64,000 nucleotides of DNA from Lachnospiraceae bacterium (GCA_022791755.1 JAAVZR010000002.1:1-64000), one strand, 5' to 3'; shown: positions 52,250 to 61,116, numbered from the stretch's first letter. Notes: generated by a model from the sequence alone, not told the origin. Translations and numbers: made by a program.

Positions 52250-52935
52250 CCTTTATAATAGTAGCCCACGCCCCACTTGGTATACACATATCTGGGATCG
52301 CTGGGATTCGGCTCCACCTTCTCCCGCAGTCTTCTGACATGGACATCCACCGTCCGGACATCGCCGGGGTATTCAAAGCCCCAGACCACATTTAAGAGCT
52401 TTTCCCGGCTGAATACCTTCCCCGGATTGGTCAGAAACAGCTCCAGAAGATCAAATTCCTTAGCGGTCAGATTCACCTCCCGCTCTCCGATAAAGACCCG
52501 GCGGCTCTCCCGGTCCAGAGACAGTTCTCCCACCTTCACCAGAGCCGTACTCTCCTCTCTGGCCGCGGTCTTACTGCTGCGGCGGATGATCGCCTTGATG
52601 CGGGCCTTCACTTCCAGAATGTTGAATGGTTTGGTGATGTAGTCATCCGCCCCGTACTCCAGCCCCAGGATCTTATCCATGTCATCGCCCTTAGCCGTCA
52701 GCATGATGACCGGCATATCGGAAAATTCACGGATACGCTGACATACTTCATAGCCATCGTATACCGGCAGCATCAGATCTAACAGCACCACATCGTACTC
52801 ATTCTGTCTGGCAAGCGCAAGCGCCTCCTCGCCGTCGTAGGCACAGTCCACCTGCATTCCGTCCTGCTCCAGACTGAAACGAATCCCCTTTACAATGAGT
52901 TTCTCATCATCCACCACCAGTATCCGGTTCGCCAT
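52246..52935 (-). CDS. OmpR/PhoB family response regulator
   Basis: 229 residues. The receiver domain has the acidic pair in VVDDEKLIVKG and the phospho-acceptor D52 or so in VVLLDLMLPVYDGYEV, then Thr and Lys in MLTAKG and YITKPF. The C-terminal winged helix has LTAKEFDLLELFLTNPGKVFSREKLL and RTVDVHVRRLREKVE. It pairs with the downstream kinase; comEA lies six bases upstream. Confidence 0.96.
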   Translation of the reverse strand: MANRILVVDDEKLIVKGIRFSLEQDGMQVDCAYDGEEALALARQNEYDVVLLDLMLPVYDGYEVCQRIREFSDMPVIMLTAKGDDMDKILGLEYGADDYITKPFNILEVKARIKAIIRRSSKTAAREESTALVKVGELSLDRESRRVFIGEREVNLTAKEFDLLELFLTNPGKVFSREKLLNVVWGFEYPGDVRTVDVHVRRLREKVEPNPSDPRYVYTKWGVGYYYKG

Positions 52936-52941
52936 ATGTCT

Positions 52942-53745
52942 TCATCCTCCCACTGTAATATAATCTCTGATCTTTGAAAACAGACCATCCTTGATACCGG
53001 TCACCTTCATGATATCTTCGATCTCCCCAAAGGGACCGTATTCCTCCCGGTAGGCGATGATAGCACCGGCCCTGGTCTCGCCGATCCCCGGTATCGTCAA
53101 AAGCTCCGCCACCCCGGCCCGATTGATATCCACCAGGGCGGCGCTGCCTCCCGCTTCGTCTTTTTTGCTGGGATTTAAGGCGTTTTTCGTATCCTCCGGC
53201 GTCTCGTACCAGCTCCCCTGTGTCGTTTCACCGGCCTCCACAGAGCTCTCCTGTCTCGACGGAATCGTCACCTTGCTGCCGTCCGTCACCACCGCCGCCA
53301 GATTCACCGCCTCCGGAGCCGCATCCTGTGTCAGTCCTCCCGCCGCTTCCACCACGGCCTGGACACGGCTTCCCTCCGCCAGCTCATAGACGCCAGGCCG
53401 GCATACCTCGCCGCACACATGGACAAAAATCCTCTTCTCCTGTGGCGTATCCGCCTCCTCCCCGGCCGCTGCTTCGCTGCCGGCGCTCTGAGGCGCTTTC
53501 TCTGGCATGGTATCCTCCGCCGTGCTCTCCTGTCTGCCTTCCTCTTTGGTACTCTCCACGGCATTCTCCCCGCCGCCTTCGATCACCACCGCGCTTCCCC
53601 GGCCGCCGCAGCCTGTCAGCACTCCCACAATGATAATCAAAGCGGCCAGAAATACCATTCCGGCCAGCCACCTTCTAACTACACAAACAGCAGCCCTGCG
53701 CCAAACGGCCCGGCCGATCTCATTTCTTTGCCTTTCTTTTCTCAA
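52942..53745 (-). CDS. comEA: ComEA-like helix-hairpin-helix DNA-binding protein
   Basis: 267 residues from a TTG start at 53745 (AGGAGG eight bases upstream). A membrane segment with a possible lipobox (VGVLTGC) is followed by a Glu/Ala/Thr-rich linker, an SLBB domain (about 105-165, with CGEVCRPGVYEL and VVEAAGGL) and a helix-hairpin-helix domain at the end (DINRAGVAELLTIPGIGETRAGAIIAYR). ComEA binds incoming DNA at the cell surface in transformation. Here it precedes a two-component system; comEB/EC are not in the window. Confidence 0.92.
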   Translation of the reverse strand: MRKERQRNEIGRAVWRRAAVCVVRRWLAGMVFLAALIIIVGVLTGCGGRGSAVVIEGGGENAVESTKEEGRQESTAEDTMPEKAPQSAGSEAAAGEEADTPQEKRIFVHVCGEVCRPGVYELAEGSRVQAVVEAAGGLTQDAAPEAVNLAAVVTDGSKVTIPSRQESSVEAGETTQGSWYETPEDTKNALNPSKKDEAGGSAALVDINRAGVAELLTIPGIGETRAGAIIAYREEYGPFGEIEDIMKVTGIKDGLFSKIRDYITVGG

Positions 53746-53797
53746 AGCTAGCTCCTCCTTTCATGAGAGAAGCCGGCTTTCCTTTTGCCTCATGTCT

Positions 53798-53826
53798 ATT
53801 TTAACGAATCTCCCGGGAAATTACAA
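53798..53826 (-). promoter_or_regulatory. Sigma-A promoter of the comEA operon
   Basis: On the minus strand TTGTAA (53826-53821) and TAAAAT (53803-53798) are 17 bases apart, about 52 bases before the TTG start of comEA. No terminator of the upstream transporter gene is visible in this gap. Confidence 0.6.
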
Positions 53827-53836
53827 GGCTTTTCTG

Positions 53837-54265
53837 TCACCACTTAAAAATTATAATTCCGATGACCGCCAGCCCCATACCGATCACCCGGCGCCATTCA
53901 AAAGCCACTTTATCCACGCCGAACAGACCAAAGGCTTCGATCAGGTATGCCACCAGAAGCTGCGACACCACGATCAGCATGACGGAGCGGGCCGGTCCCA
54001 GCAGGCTCATCCCCTGAATCACGGTATAGGTGATGAAAGCGCCGATGATTCCTCCGGTCAGCATATACCAGGGCGACACGGCAAAAAGGCCTGTCACCTG
54101 CTGCCGGCCGGTGAACAGCCACAGAGCCACGCAGGTGACAAAGGCTGTCAGCTGAACCCATCCGGCTGACACCCAGACACTGGTCTGCTTGGTCACCTCG
54201 GAATTAAACACACCCTGGATGCTCATCAGGGCTCCCGACAAGAGCGATATCAAAATCCCAAACAT
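53837..54265 (-). CDS. YdcZ-type (DUF606) DMT superfamily transporter
   Basis: 142 residues with five predicted membrane helices. The motifs SLLSGALMSIQGVFNSEVTK at the N-terminus and TGGIIGAFITYTVIQGMSLLGPA in the middle mark the YdcZ family (half-size DMT). The substrate is unknown. The start at 54265 has AGGGAGGTCC upstream, and that ribosome binding site lies inside the 3' arm of a long leader hairpin (54269-54338), so translation is probably controlled. Confidence 0.88.
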   Translation of the reverse strand: MFGILISLLSGALMSIQGVFNSEVTKQTSVWVSAGWVQLTAFVTCVALWLFTGRQQVTGLFAVSPWYMLTGGIIGAFITYTVIQGMSLLGPARSVMLIVVSQLLVAYLIEAFGLFGVDKVAFEWRRVIGMGLAVIGIIIFKW

Positions 54266-54268
54266 AAT

Positions 54269-54338
54269 AAAGGACCTCCCTGTTTACACTTATGCGGCCT
54301 GCCGCTTTCTGATAAGTGTACCCAAAAGGAAGTCCTTT
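54269..54338 (-). promoter_or_regulatory. Structured leader hiding the ribosome binding site of the YdcZ-type gene
   Basis: Three stacked pairing blocks are seen: GGAAGTCCTTT with AAAGGACCTCC (outer, one mismatch), TACACTTAT with ATAAGTGTA (middle, nine pairs), and GCGG with CCGC (inner), with asymmetric internal loops between. On the minus strand the outer 3' arm contains AGGGAGGTCC, the Shine-Dalgarno of the gene starting at 54265. The form suggests a translational switch. I do not recognise a known riboswitch class. Confidence 0.6.
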
Positions 54339-54360
54339 CAAACACAAGGTCTCTGTTGTG

Positions 54361-55029
54361 TCAGTGCTTTTTCGCTACCTCGCCCTGTTTCTTATAGATG
54401 GAGCAGGGCGGCACAAACCCGCGCACCATCGACAGCGGGTAGATATTGCTCTCTCTCCCCACCACGCTGGCCGGATTCAATACGGTGCCGCAGCCCACCT
54501 CCACATGGTCTCCCAGCATGGCTCCAAATTTCTTTAAGCCTGTGGGAATTTCACCTTCCGGCGTCTTCACCACCGTCAGCGTCTTATCGGATTTTACATT
54601 GGATGTGATGGAGCCGGCTCCCATATGAGCCTTATACCCCAGGATCGAATCCCCCACATAATTATAGTGGGGCACCTGTACCCCGTTAAACAAAATCACA
54701 TTCTTAAGCTCCGTGGAGTTCCCCACCACCGCTCCTTCGCCTACCAGGGCATTGGCACGGATAAAGGCGCAGTGCCGGATCTCAGCATTCTTTCCGATGA
54801 TCACATGACTGCCGATAAAGGCCGTCGGGGCTACCTTCGCAGTGCGGGCGATCCATACATGATTCTCCCTGGCCTCATACTCCTCCTCACTCAGTCCGGC
54901 TCCCAGCTTCTCAATAAACGCTCCGATATGAGGCAGCGCCTCCCACGGAAATTCATACTGCTCCAAAAGCGGTTTTGCCAGCGTCTCATCCAGCGTGTAT
55001 AACGCCTTCGTCATCCAGTCCTTCATCAT
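54361..55029 (-). CDS. Left-handed beta-helix (GlmU C-terminal-like) acyl/nucleotidyl transferase-related protein
   Basis: About 222 residues from the tandem ATGs at 55029/55026 (AGAGG upstream). After a helical N-terminus there are hexapeptide repeats (APTAFIGSHVIIGKNAEIRHCAFI, ALVGEGAVVGNSTELKNVILFNG, VGDSILGYKAHMGAGSITSNV) as in GlmU-type UDP-N-acetylglucosamine acetyltransferases. No nucleotidyltransferase domain is present, so it is a stand-alone acyltransferase-like protein of unknown substrate. The downstream transporter gene has its own leader. Confidence 0.8.
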   Translation of the reverse strand: MMKDWMTKALYTLDETLAKPLLEQYEFPWEALPHIGAFIEKLGAGLSEEEYEARENHVWIARTAKVAPTAFIGSHVIIGKNAEIRHCAFIRANALVGEGAVVGNSTELKNVILFNGVQVPHYNYVGDSILGYKAHMGAGSITSNVKSDKTLTVVKTPEGEIPTGLKKFGAMLGDHVEVGCGTVLNPASVVGRESNIYPLSMVRGFVPPCSIYKKQGEVAKKH

Positions 55030-55052
55030 ACATTCCTCTCTTTTCTGCCATC

Positions 55053-55640
55053 TTATGCCGCCCCAAACAGCCTGTGCCACAGATTACGCACGCTGCGCCC
55101 GGCCGTCACGGACATCTCCTTAGAAGCCACCGCCTTATCCGCCAGCGTCAAAAGCCAGGCTTCCCGGCTCTTAGGCAGAGAGGTCGAAAGCGGAAACATA
55201 TGGCTTGCAATCGATTCGCACTGCTTCGGCGTCAGATCAAAGTACAGCCTGGCCCGGCCCGCAGCAATCTCACCGTGGACAAACGCATGCATATGGGTAA
55301 ACCGGCGCATTCCGCGATAGTGATGCACGAAGTCCTTATACCAGTCCTCCCGCCAGTTATAACCAAAGAAATCATGTAAAAGCGCGACGCGGGTCAAAGA
55401 ACGCAGCTCTGCCGCCTTCAGATGCAGACGCCGCCCCATATCGTAAGCCAGCCGGGCCGTAGCCACCGAGTGGTCATACACCGTATTCTCCGGTCCATGG
55501 TGATGATAATTGTGCAGCTTTATAAAAGCCGGATTCTCCAGGATATCCTCTATCAGAGACCGAAAATTCTCGTCCAATGGACTTCCCCCTCCTTCCTGTG
55601 ACAGAAGCTCTTCCTTCCGCCACAACGCTGTTTCTGTCAT
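55053..55640 (-). CDS. HD-domain phosphohydrolase
   Basis: 195 residues from the ATG at 55640 (AGGGGG upstream); an in-frame TTG 11 codons earlier has no ribosome binding site. HD residues are visible: H in VYDHSVATA, HD in VALLHDFFGYNW, and D in LLTLADKAVASKE. HGEIAAGRARLYF is typical of the YfbR/uncharacterised HD group. Its function is unknown, probably nucleotide or phosphate-ester hydrolysis. Confidence 0.85.
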   Translation of the reverse strand: MTETALWRKEELLSQEGGGSPLDENFRSLIEDILENPAFIKLHNYHHHGPENTVYDHSVATARLAYDMGRRLHLKAAELRSLTRVALLHDFFGYNWREDWYKDFVHHYRGMRRFTHMHAFVHGEIAAGRARLYFDLTPKQCESIASHMFPLSTSLPKSREAWLLTLADKAVASKEMSVTAGRSVRNLWHRLFGAA

Positions 55641-55705
55641 CCACCCCCTATTGTATTCTTTTTTTCTGTCCAATACAAGAGGAAAAAAATGAAAAAAAAC
55701 AAAAA

Positions 55706-57739
55706 TTATTTTGATTTTTTACCGCTCTCATAAAAAGGCTTCACCTGATCATAAAGCCCATAGAGCTGCCGGCCATTACTCAGATTCAGCACATTGGCAG
55801 TCCGGCGGCGGATAAAGCCGGAGAGCTTCTGCATATATTCCTCTTCCGTGATCTGTCCCTGAGCCACATAGGTCAGCCCCTTCTCCCAGCTGGCTGTCAG
55901 CTCCGGATTCAAAAGCTGGCGCAGAGACTGATCCACCGTATCATAGATCAATTCCCCCAGAAGTGTGGGCGTGATCACCTGCGTCTTTTTATTCAGAGCC
56001 AGGTACTCGTTGGCCACCAGCTTTTTCAGGATCTCTGCCCGGGTCGCGCTGGTCCCGATGCCGCTGCCTCTGATCTGAGCCCGCAGCTCCTCATCCTCTA
56101 TGAGCTGGCCTGCATTTTCCATGGCCAGGATAATGGAACCGGAGGTGTAGCGTTTGGGAGGCGAGGTCTCCCCCTCCTTTACCGCAAAGCCTTCCACCGG
56201 CAGGCATATTCCCTTTTTCAGCCCGACGATCTTTGCCAGAAGCTCCGTATCCCCGGAATCTTCTTTTTTATCTCCCGCTCCCTCCTCCGGCTGTCCGGCC
56301 TTCGTCCGCTCCTTCCCCTGACCTGCCGGCGCCGCCACGATCAGATACCCCGGCTCCTCCAGCACCTTATAGGAGGCAAAGAAGTGCTCCGTCTCAATCA
56401 AAAATTCCAGACTGTACTTCCGGTACACGGCCGGCGGGAAAAATATGCTCAAAAACCGCCGCACGATCACCTCATATACCTTTACCGCCAGCGCGCCCAG
56501 CCGCCCCAGCTGCCCGATTCCCTGACCGGTGGGAATGATGGCATAGTGGTCGGTGATCGCCTTATCGTTTACATAGCGGGTCTTACTGATTCCCTTATAG
56601 CTTTCCTCCTTCAGGATTTTCTCCGCAAAGCTTCGCACACCAAGGATGGCCTGCAGGCCGCCGATATTCTTACGGATCTCCTTTGCCACCGCCGACGACA
56701 GCACGCGGGCATCTGTGCGGGGATAGGTCACCAGCTTCTTTTCATACAGCTCCTGAGCGATCTTCAGCGTTTCGTCAGGACTGAGCTTAAAGAGCCGGGA
56801 GCACTCGTTCTGCAGCTCGGCCAGATTAAACAGAAGCGGCGGATTCTTCTTTTCCAGCTTCTTTTCCATACACAGAAGCCTGGCCGTCACCGGAGGATTC
56901 CGATTCAGATACCCGATCAGCTCCTCCGCCTTCTCCCTCTCCCGAAAACCGTTATCCTTATAGAGGCACGACTGGCCATAGTACCGGCTCTGCTCCACCG
57001 CCTTCCACTCCGCTTCCAGATGGCTGCCCTGACAGTCAAGCGTACCCACCACCCGGTAAAACGGCGTCTTAACAAACTGCCGGATCTCCCTCTCCCGGCG
57101 CACCACCATCCCCTGGACACAGGTCATCACACGTCCCACCGACAGCACCGTGCGGTCTCTCTTCATATAAGAAGACAGTGCATTGCCGTATTTCAGCGTC
57201 AGAAGACGGGAAAAATTAATCCCCATCAGATAATCTTCCTTGGCCCTCAGATAGGCGGATGCCGCCAGATTATCGTATTCCGACAGATCCTTTGCTCCCT
57301 GTATCCCCTTCAGGATCTCCTCCTCTGTCTGCGAATCAATCCAGACCCGGCGTCTCTTTTTCTCCCGGACTCCCGCCATCTGTTCCACCAGACGGTAAAT
57401 ATACTCTCCTTCACGCCCGGAGTCCGTACAGACATAGATGACATCCACGTCCGGACGGGTCAGGAGCCCCTTCACGATGGCGAACTGCTTCTTTACCGAG
57501 TCGATCACCTCATACCGGAATTCCTCCGGAATAAAAGGAAGCGTGGAAAGACTCCAGCGCTTTAAGCCGGCGTCATAAACTTCCGGATAGCTCATGGTCA
57601 CCAGATGACCGACGCACCAGGTCACCACCGCATCCTGCGATTCCATATAGCCATCCCGGCGGGATGCGTTTATTTTCAGCGCCTTGGCAAACTCTGCCGC
57701 CACGCTGGGCTTTTCCGCTATGTACAGTGCTTTTCCCAT
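55706..57739 (-). CDS. topB: DNA topoisomerase III
   Basis: 677 residues from the ATG at 57739 (GAAGGAG upstream), giving MGKALYIAEKPSVAAEFAK. The Toprim domain has VIYVCTDSGREGEYI, and the catalytic Tyr lies in KLVTYPRTDARVLS near residue 330. The C-terminal part has GIGTSATRAEILKKL. It is a type IA enzyme that decatenates and relaxes negatively supercoiled DNA. It is TopB-like in length. Forms of this kind occur both on chromosomes and on conjugative elements; the context here is chromosomal. Confidence 0.95.
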   Translation of the reverse strand: MGKALYIAEKPSVAAEFAKALKINASRRDGYMESQDAVVTWCVGHLVTMSYPEVYDAGLKRWSLSTLPFIPEEFRYEVIDSVKKQFAIVKGLLTRPDVDVIYVCTDSGREGEYIYRLVEQMAGVREKKRRRVWIDSQTEEEILKGIQGAKDLSEYDNLAASAYLRAKEDYLMGINFSRLLTLKYGNALSSYMKRDRTVLSVGRVMTCVQGMVVRREREIRQFVKTPFYRVVGTLDCQGSHLEAEWKAVEQSRYYGQSCLYKDNGFREREKAEELIGYLNRNPPVTARLLCMEKKLEKKNPPLLFNLAELQNECSRLFKLSPDETLKIAQELYEKKLVTYPRTDARVLSSAVAKEIRKNIGGLQAILGVRSFAEKILKEESYKGISKTRYVNDKAITDHYAIIPTGQGIGQLGRLGALAVKVYEVIVRRFLSIFFPPAVYRKYSLEFLIETEHFFASYKVLEEPGYLIVAAPAGQGKERTKAGQPEEGAGDKKEDSGDTELLAKIVGLKKGICLPVEGFAVKEGETSPPKRYTSGSIILAMENAGQLIEDEELRAQIRGSGIGTSATRAEILKKLVANEYLALNKKTQVITPTLLGELIYDTVDQSLRQLLNPELTASWEKGLTYVAQGQITEEEYMQKLSGFIRRRTANVLNLSNGRQLYGLYDQVKPFYESGKKSK

Positions 57740-57820
57740 GCTTACTCCTTCAGACAGTCCATAAAAAGGCAACGGATTTCCATATTATAATTCAGAATCC
57801 CCGAAAAAGCAACCCGCCGG

Positions 57821-57849
57821 TTGACAGTCTCTTTCCCATGCTTTATAAT
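57821..57849 (+). promoter_or_regulatory. Perfect consensus sigma-A promoter
   Basis: TTGACA (57821-57826) and TATAAT (57844-57849) are exactly 17 bases apart. Transcription would start near 57856, about 52 bases before the small membrane-protein gene at 57908. Confidence 0.9.
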
Positions 57850-57907
57850 GTCTCCATCGACCTGTTTGCCAAAGATATCTCCGATAGAAAGGACTCCCGG
57901 TAGAAAA

Positions 57908-58138
57908 ATGGGAAAACGAATTCTGGCTGTTCTGGGCCTTGTTCTTCTGGCAGGAATGTATCTGCTGAGCCTCCTGTTCGCCCTGATCGACCATCCTCTG
58001 AAATCCTCTCTGATGACGGCCTCCCTGTACTGCACAGCCGTCATCCCCGTATTTCTCTATGTCTTTTTGTTCGTCACACGGCTGATCCGCAAGAATAAAT
58101 CAAAGGATTCTTCCCAAAAAGAAGCCCCGCCGTCATAA
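57908..58138 (+). CDS. Small two-helix membrane protein
   Basis: 76 residues. Two hydrophobic helices (residues 5-27, LAVLGLVLLAGMYLLSLLFAL, and about 40-62, ASLYCTAVIPVFLYVFLFVT) are followed by a Lys/Ser-rich tail. No family is recognised, though similar short proteins are common in Lachnospiraceae. It lies behind a perfect consensus promoter. The stop codon is embedded in the hairpin that forms the purA terminator on the other strand. Confidence 0.7.
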   Translation: MGKRILAVLGLVLLAGMYLLSLLFALIDHPLKSSLMTASLYCTAVIPVFLYVFLFVTRLIRKNKSKDSSQKEAPPS

Positions 58139-58148
58139 GCGGGACTTC
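58116..58148 (-). terminator. Intrinsic terminator of purA
   Basis: On the minus strand GAAGTCCCGC pairs with GCGGGGCTTC around an eight-base loop and TTTTT follows. It starts 12 bases after the purA stop and overlaps the 3' end of the opposing small gene. Confidence 0.8.
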
Positions 58149-58159
58149 CCGGAAAACTC

Positions 58160-59434
58160 TTATCTCATAATAATATCGTCACGCCCCGGGCCATTGGACA
58201 CCATCGTCACCGGCACTCCCAGCTCTTTTTCGATATACTCCACATAGCGGCGGCAGTTCTCCGGCAGCTCTTCATAGGCCTTGATTCCACGGATATCGCA
58301 TTTCCAGCCGGGCAGCTTCTCATAGACCGGCCTGGCTTTCTCCAGCTTCACCGTGGTCGGGAACTCCTTCGTCACCTGGCCGTCGATCTCATATCCCACA
58401 CATACCGGCAGCTCATCCAGATATCCCAGTACATCCAGGACGGTCAGCGCCACCTCCGTGGCTCCCTGAATCCGGCAGCCATAGCGGGAAGCCACCGCGT
58501 CGAACCAGCCCATTCTTCTGGGCCGTCCGGTGGTCGCTCCGTACTCGCCGCCGTCTCCTCCGCGCCGTCTCAGTTCATCGGCCTCCTCGCCGAAGATCTC
58601 GCTGACAAAGGCTCCCGCGCCCACAGCGCTGGAATAGGCTTTCACCACTGTGGTGATCTGCCGGATCTCATAGGGAGGGATACCTGCGCCGATGGCGCCG
58701 TAGGCCGCCAGTGTGGACGAAGAGGTCACCATGGGATAGATGCCGTGATCCGGATCCTTCAGAGAGCCCAGCTGTCCCTCCAGCAGAATATTCTTTCCGT
58801 CCTTTATCGCCTGATGCAGGTAGGAAGATACGTCGCACACATAGGGAGCCACCATATCGCGATAGGACAGCAGCGTCGCATAGAGCTCCTCCGGATCAAT
58901 GGGCGGCTTGTGATACAGATGCTCAAACAGCACATTCTTGATCTCGCAGACACGGCTTACCTTTTCCTTAAGCGCCTCTTCGTCGAAAAGCTCGCTGACC
59001 TGAAAGCCGATCTTCGCATACTTATCCGAATAAAAAGGGGCAATGCCGGACTTGGTAGACCCGAAGGATTTACCCGCCAGACGGGCCTCCTCGTAGGTAT
59101 CCTGCAATACATGATATGGCATCAGAATCTGAGCCCGGTCTGACACCAGAATACGGGGAGACGGCACTCCTTTCCGCTCCAGGTCATGAATCTCATCAAA
59201 CAGATAGGGAATATTCAGAGCCACGCCATTGCCGATGACGCTGGTCGTATGACCGTAAAATACGCCGGAGGGCAAAAGGTGCAGCGCAAATTTTCCGTAG
59301 TTGTTAATGATCGTATGGCCGGCATTGCTTCCTCCCTGGAAGCGGATAATGATATCCGACTCCTTTGCCAGCATGTCCGTGATTTTTCCCTTTCCTTCGT
59401 CGCCCCAGTTGGCGCCGACAACCGCTCTAACCAT
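58160..59434 (-). CDS. purA: Adenylosuccinate synthase
   Basis: 424 residues from the ATG at 59434 (AAAGGAAG upstream). The family start MVRAVVGANWGDEGKGKITD carries the GTP-binding loop, followed by QGGSNAGHT, GSTKSGIAPFYSDK and TTGRPRRMGWFDAVASRY. It converts IMP and aspartate to adenylosuccinate. Its upstream gap has TTACTT and TATACT 16 bases apart near 59507-59534 as a weak promoter candidate. The next AMP step, purB, is 1.7 kb upstream. Confidence 0.97.
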   Translation of the reverse strand: MVRAVVGANWGDEGKGKITDMLAKESDIIIRFQGGSNAGHTIINNYGKFALHLLPSGVFYGHTTSVIGNGVALNIPYLFDEIHDLERKGVPSPRILVSDRAQILMPYHVLQDTYEEARLAGKSFGSTKSGIAPFYSDKYAKIGFQVSELFDEEALKEKVSRVCEIKNVLFEHLYHKPPIDPEELYATLLSYRDMVAPYVCDVSSYLHQAIKDGKNILLEGQLGSLKDPDHGIYPMVTSSSTLAAYGAIGAGIPPYEIRQITTVVKAYSSAVGAGAFVSEIFGEEADELRRRGGDGGEYGATTGRPRRMGWFDAVASRYGCRIQGATEVALTVLDVLGYLDELPVCVGYEIDGQVTKEFPTTVKLEKARPVYEKLPGWKCDIRGIKAYEELPENCRRYVEYIEKELGVPVTMVSNGPGRDDIIMR

Positions 59435-59568
59435 AATACTCTTCCTTTCCCGTTTCTTGCCGGCCAAATGGCCGCCACCGTGTTCCTATTGGGCCTTTAC
59501 ATATAGAGTATACTCCTTTTTTATCTATAAGTAAAATCAATGATATTTATGTTTAATATAATTTATAT

Positions 59569-60456
59569 TTATTCTATATCCCACATTTGGTCGATCAGCC
59601 GTTTCGCCGCCGGAGACAGAGCGTTTTTTGTATCTGTCACGATACAGATTTCCCTCTCCGGCATCTCTTCCTGAAAACAAAGCCGGAACACTTCTCCCTG
59701 CCTCAGCTTATCCTCCGCGAAATCCCTCATCACACAACCGATTCCCAGATTGCGGGCCGCAAACTGCACAATCATATCGCTGGTGGCCAGTTCAAATTCC
59801 GGTTGAAGCGTCACATGATGTCCGGCCAGATAGTCGTCCAGAAAACGACGGGTGCTGGTATTCTTTTCCAGACAGATGACAGGAAGCCGGGTCAGATCCT
59901 CATAGCGCAGCATCTTTCCCTGTAGTTTTTGAAATTTTTCCCCCGCGATAAAGCAGTCCCTGATCTTTCTGACCGGCCGGATCCTCACCTCGTTTTTACA
60001 GGTAAAAGGCGCTGTCACCACGCCGAAATCAATACGGCCCTGCCCCAGAAAGGCCAGCGTCTCCGGCGTGGGGCCATTGGTCACCGTCACCTTCACCCGC
60101 GGGTATGCTTCATGAAAGCTCTCCAGATATGGCAGCAGAAAAAAACGAAGCGTCATATCGCTGGCGCCGATACGTACTTCCCCCTCCTCCAGATTATTAA
60201 GCTTTCTCAGACGCTCTTCTCCCTCCAGTATGCTTTCCAGCCCTTTTGACACATAGGTGTAGAGAAGCTCCCCTGCCTGTGTCGGACGGACCCCTCTGGG
60301 AATCCGGACAAACAGTTCGCAGCCCAGCCCTTCCTCCAGCTGTTTTAACGCCTGGCTCACGGCGGGCTGCGATACACAGAGCACTTTCGCCGCCGCAGTG
60401 ATGCTTCCCTCCCGGCAGACCTGGTAAAAAACGCGGTACTGCTCCAGATTCATCAT
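59569..60456 (-). CDS. LysR family transcriptional regulator
   Basis: 295 residues, full length. The N-terminal helix-turn-helix is FYQVCREGSITAAAKVLCVSQPAVSQALKQLEEGLGCELF, split over residues 9-48. The effector-binding half has LRFFLLPYLESFHEAYPRVKV and a periplasmic-binding-like fold. Targets are unknown; a 17-base palindrome at 60514-60530 in the divergent gap to the XRE gene is a candidate operator. Confidence 0.94.
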   Translation of the reverse strand: MMNLEQYRVFYQVCREGSITAAAKVLCVSQPAVSQALKQLEEGLGCELFVRIPRGVRPTQAGELLYTYVSKGLESILEGEERLRKLNNLEEGEVRIGASDMTLRFFLLPYLESFHEAYPRVKVTVTNGPTPETLAFLGQGRIDFGVVTAPFTCKNEVRIRPVRKIRDCFIAGEKFQKLQGKMLRYEDLTRLPVICLEKNTSTRRFLDDYLAGHHVTLQPEFELATSDMIVQFAARNLGIGCVMRDFAEDKLRQGEVFRLCFQEEMPEREICIVTDTKNALSPAAKRLIDQMWDIE

Positions 60457-60513
60457 GATTCTGTCCCCTTCCGGCTATCCTGCCATATCACAGGTAAGAT
60501 TATGTAAATTATT

Positions 60514-60530
60514 CCGGGGATTATCCCCGG
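60514..60530. promoter_or_regulatory. Candidate operator palindrome
   Basis: CCGGGGAT, a central T, then ATCCCCGG: eight perfectly paired bases on each side, in an otherwise AT-rich gap between divergent regulators (LysR at 60456, XRE at 60641). No T-run follows on either strand, so an operator is more likely than a terminator. Confidence 0.45.
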
Positions 60531-60640
60531 TAGAAAAAGATTTTCTTCAAAAAAACAAAGAAATATAAACTTTTTTTCCAAAACCTGTTACATTTTGCTT
60601 TCTCTTTCGTTTATATATATAGAAAGGTAAATAAAAGAAG

Positions 60641-61069
60641 ATGCAGTTATCCAATCGACTAAGACGGCTCCGAAACCGATTCGGATATTCACAGGCGGCC
60701 CTGGCTAAGGCCCTTGCCGTTTCTCGGATGGCTTATACCCAGTATGAGTCCGGCCATCGGGAGCCCAGCTTACATACGCTGATTTTGTTAACTCAGATCT
60801 ATGGCGTATCGCTGGATTATCTCGCAGGACTGTCCGACCTTTCTCATCTGCCGGAACTATCTGACCGCGAGAAGTTCCTCCTGTCACAGCTTGATCGCTT
60901 GGCCGATGACAGGCGTCAGAATGTTTTCCAGGCTTTACAGCATCAGCTTGGGGAACAGATTCTAAGCGATTCCCAGAGCTACAGGGAGGGCTTTTCCAGG
61001 GTTATACTGTCTGATAACCCGGAAAATCCATCTCAAAGCTCACGTCACTCTGTTGATGAGAGTCAGTAG
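60641..61069 (+). CDS. XRE-family (Cro/CI-like) transcriptional regulator
   Basis: 142 residues. The helix-turn-helix covers residues 4-58: LRRLRNRFGYSQAALAKALAVSRMAYTQYESGHREPSLHTL. LDYLAGLSD then links to a charged C-terminal half (about 75-142) of unknown role. GAAAGG lies 13 bases before the ATG. It is a solitary gene, followed by a bidirectional hairpin terminator. Confidence 0.9.
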   Translation: MQLSNRLRRLRNRFGYSQAALAKALAVSRMAYTQYESGHREPSLHTLILLTQIYGVSLDYLAGLSDLSHLPELSDREKFLLSQLDRLADDRRQNVFQALQHQLGEQILSDSQSYREGFSRVILSDNPENPSQSSRHSVDESQ

Positions 61070-61116
61070 CGCAACCAATTATTTTTTCCCGTCATCATCC
61101 GATGACAATCTCTAAA

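Noticed and set aside
56384-57565. 393-codon open frame antisense to topB
   Set aside because: Shadow frame rich in His, Arg and Leu; TopB motifs on the other strand explain it.
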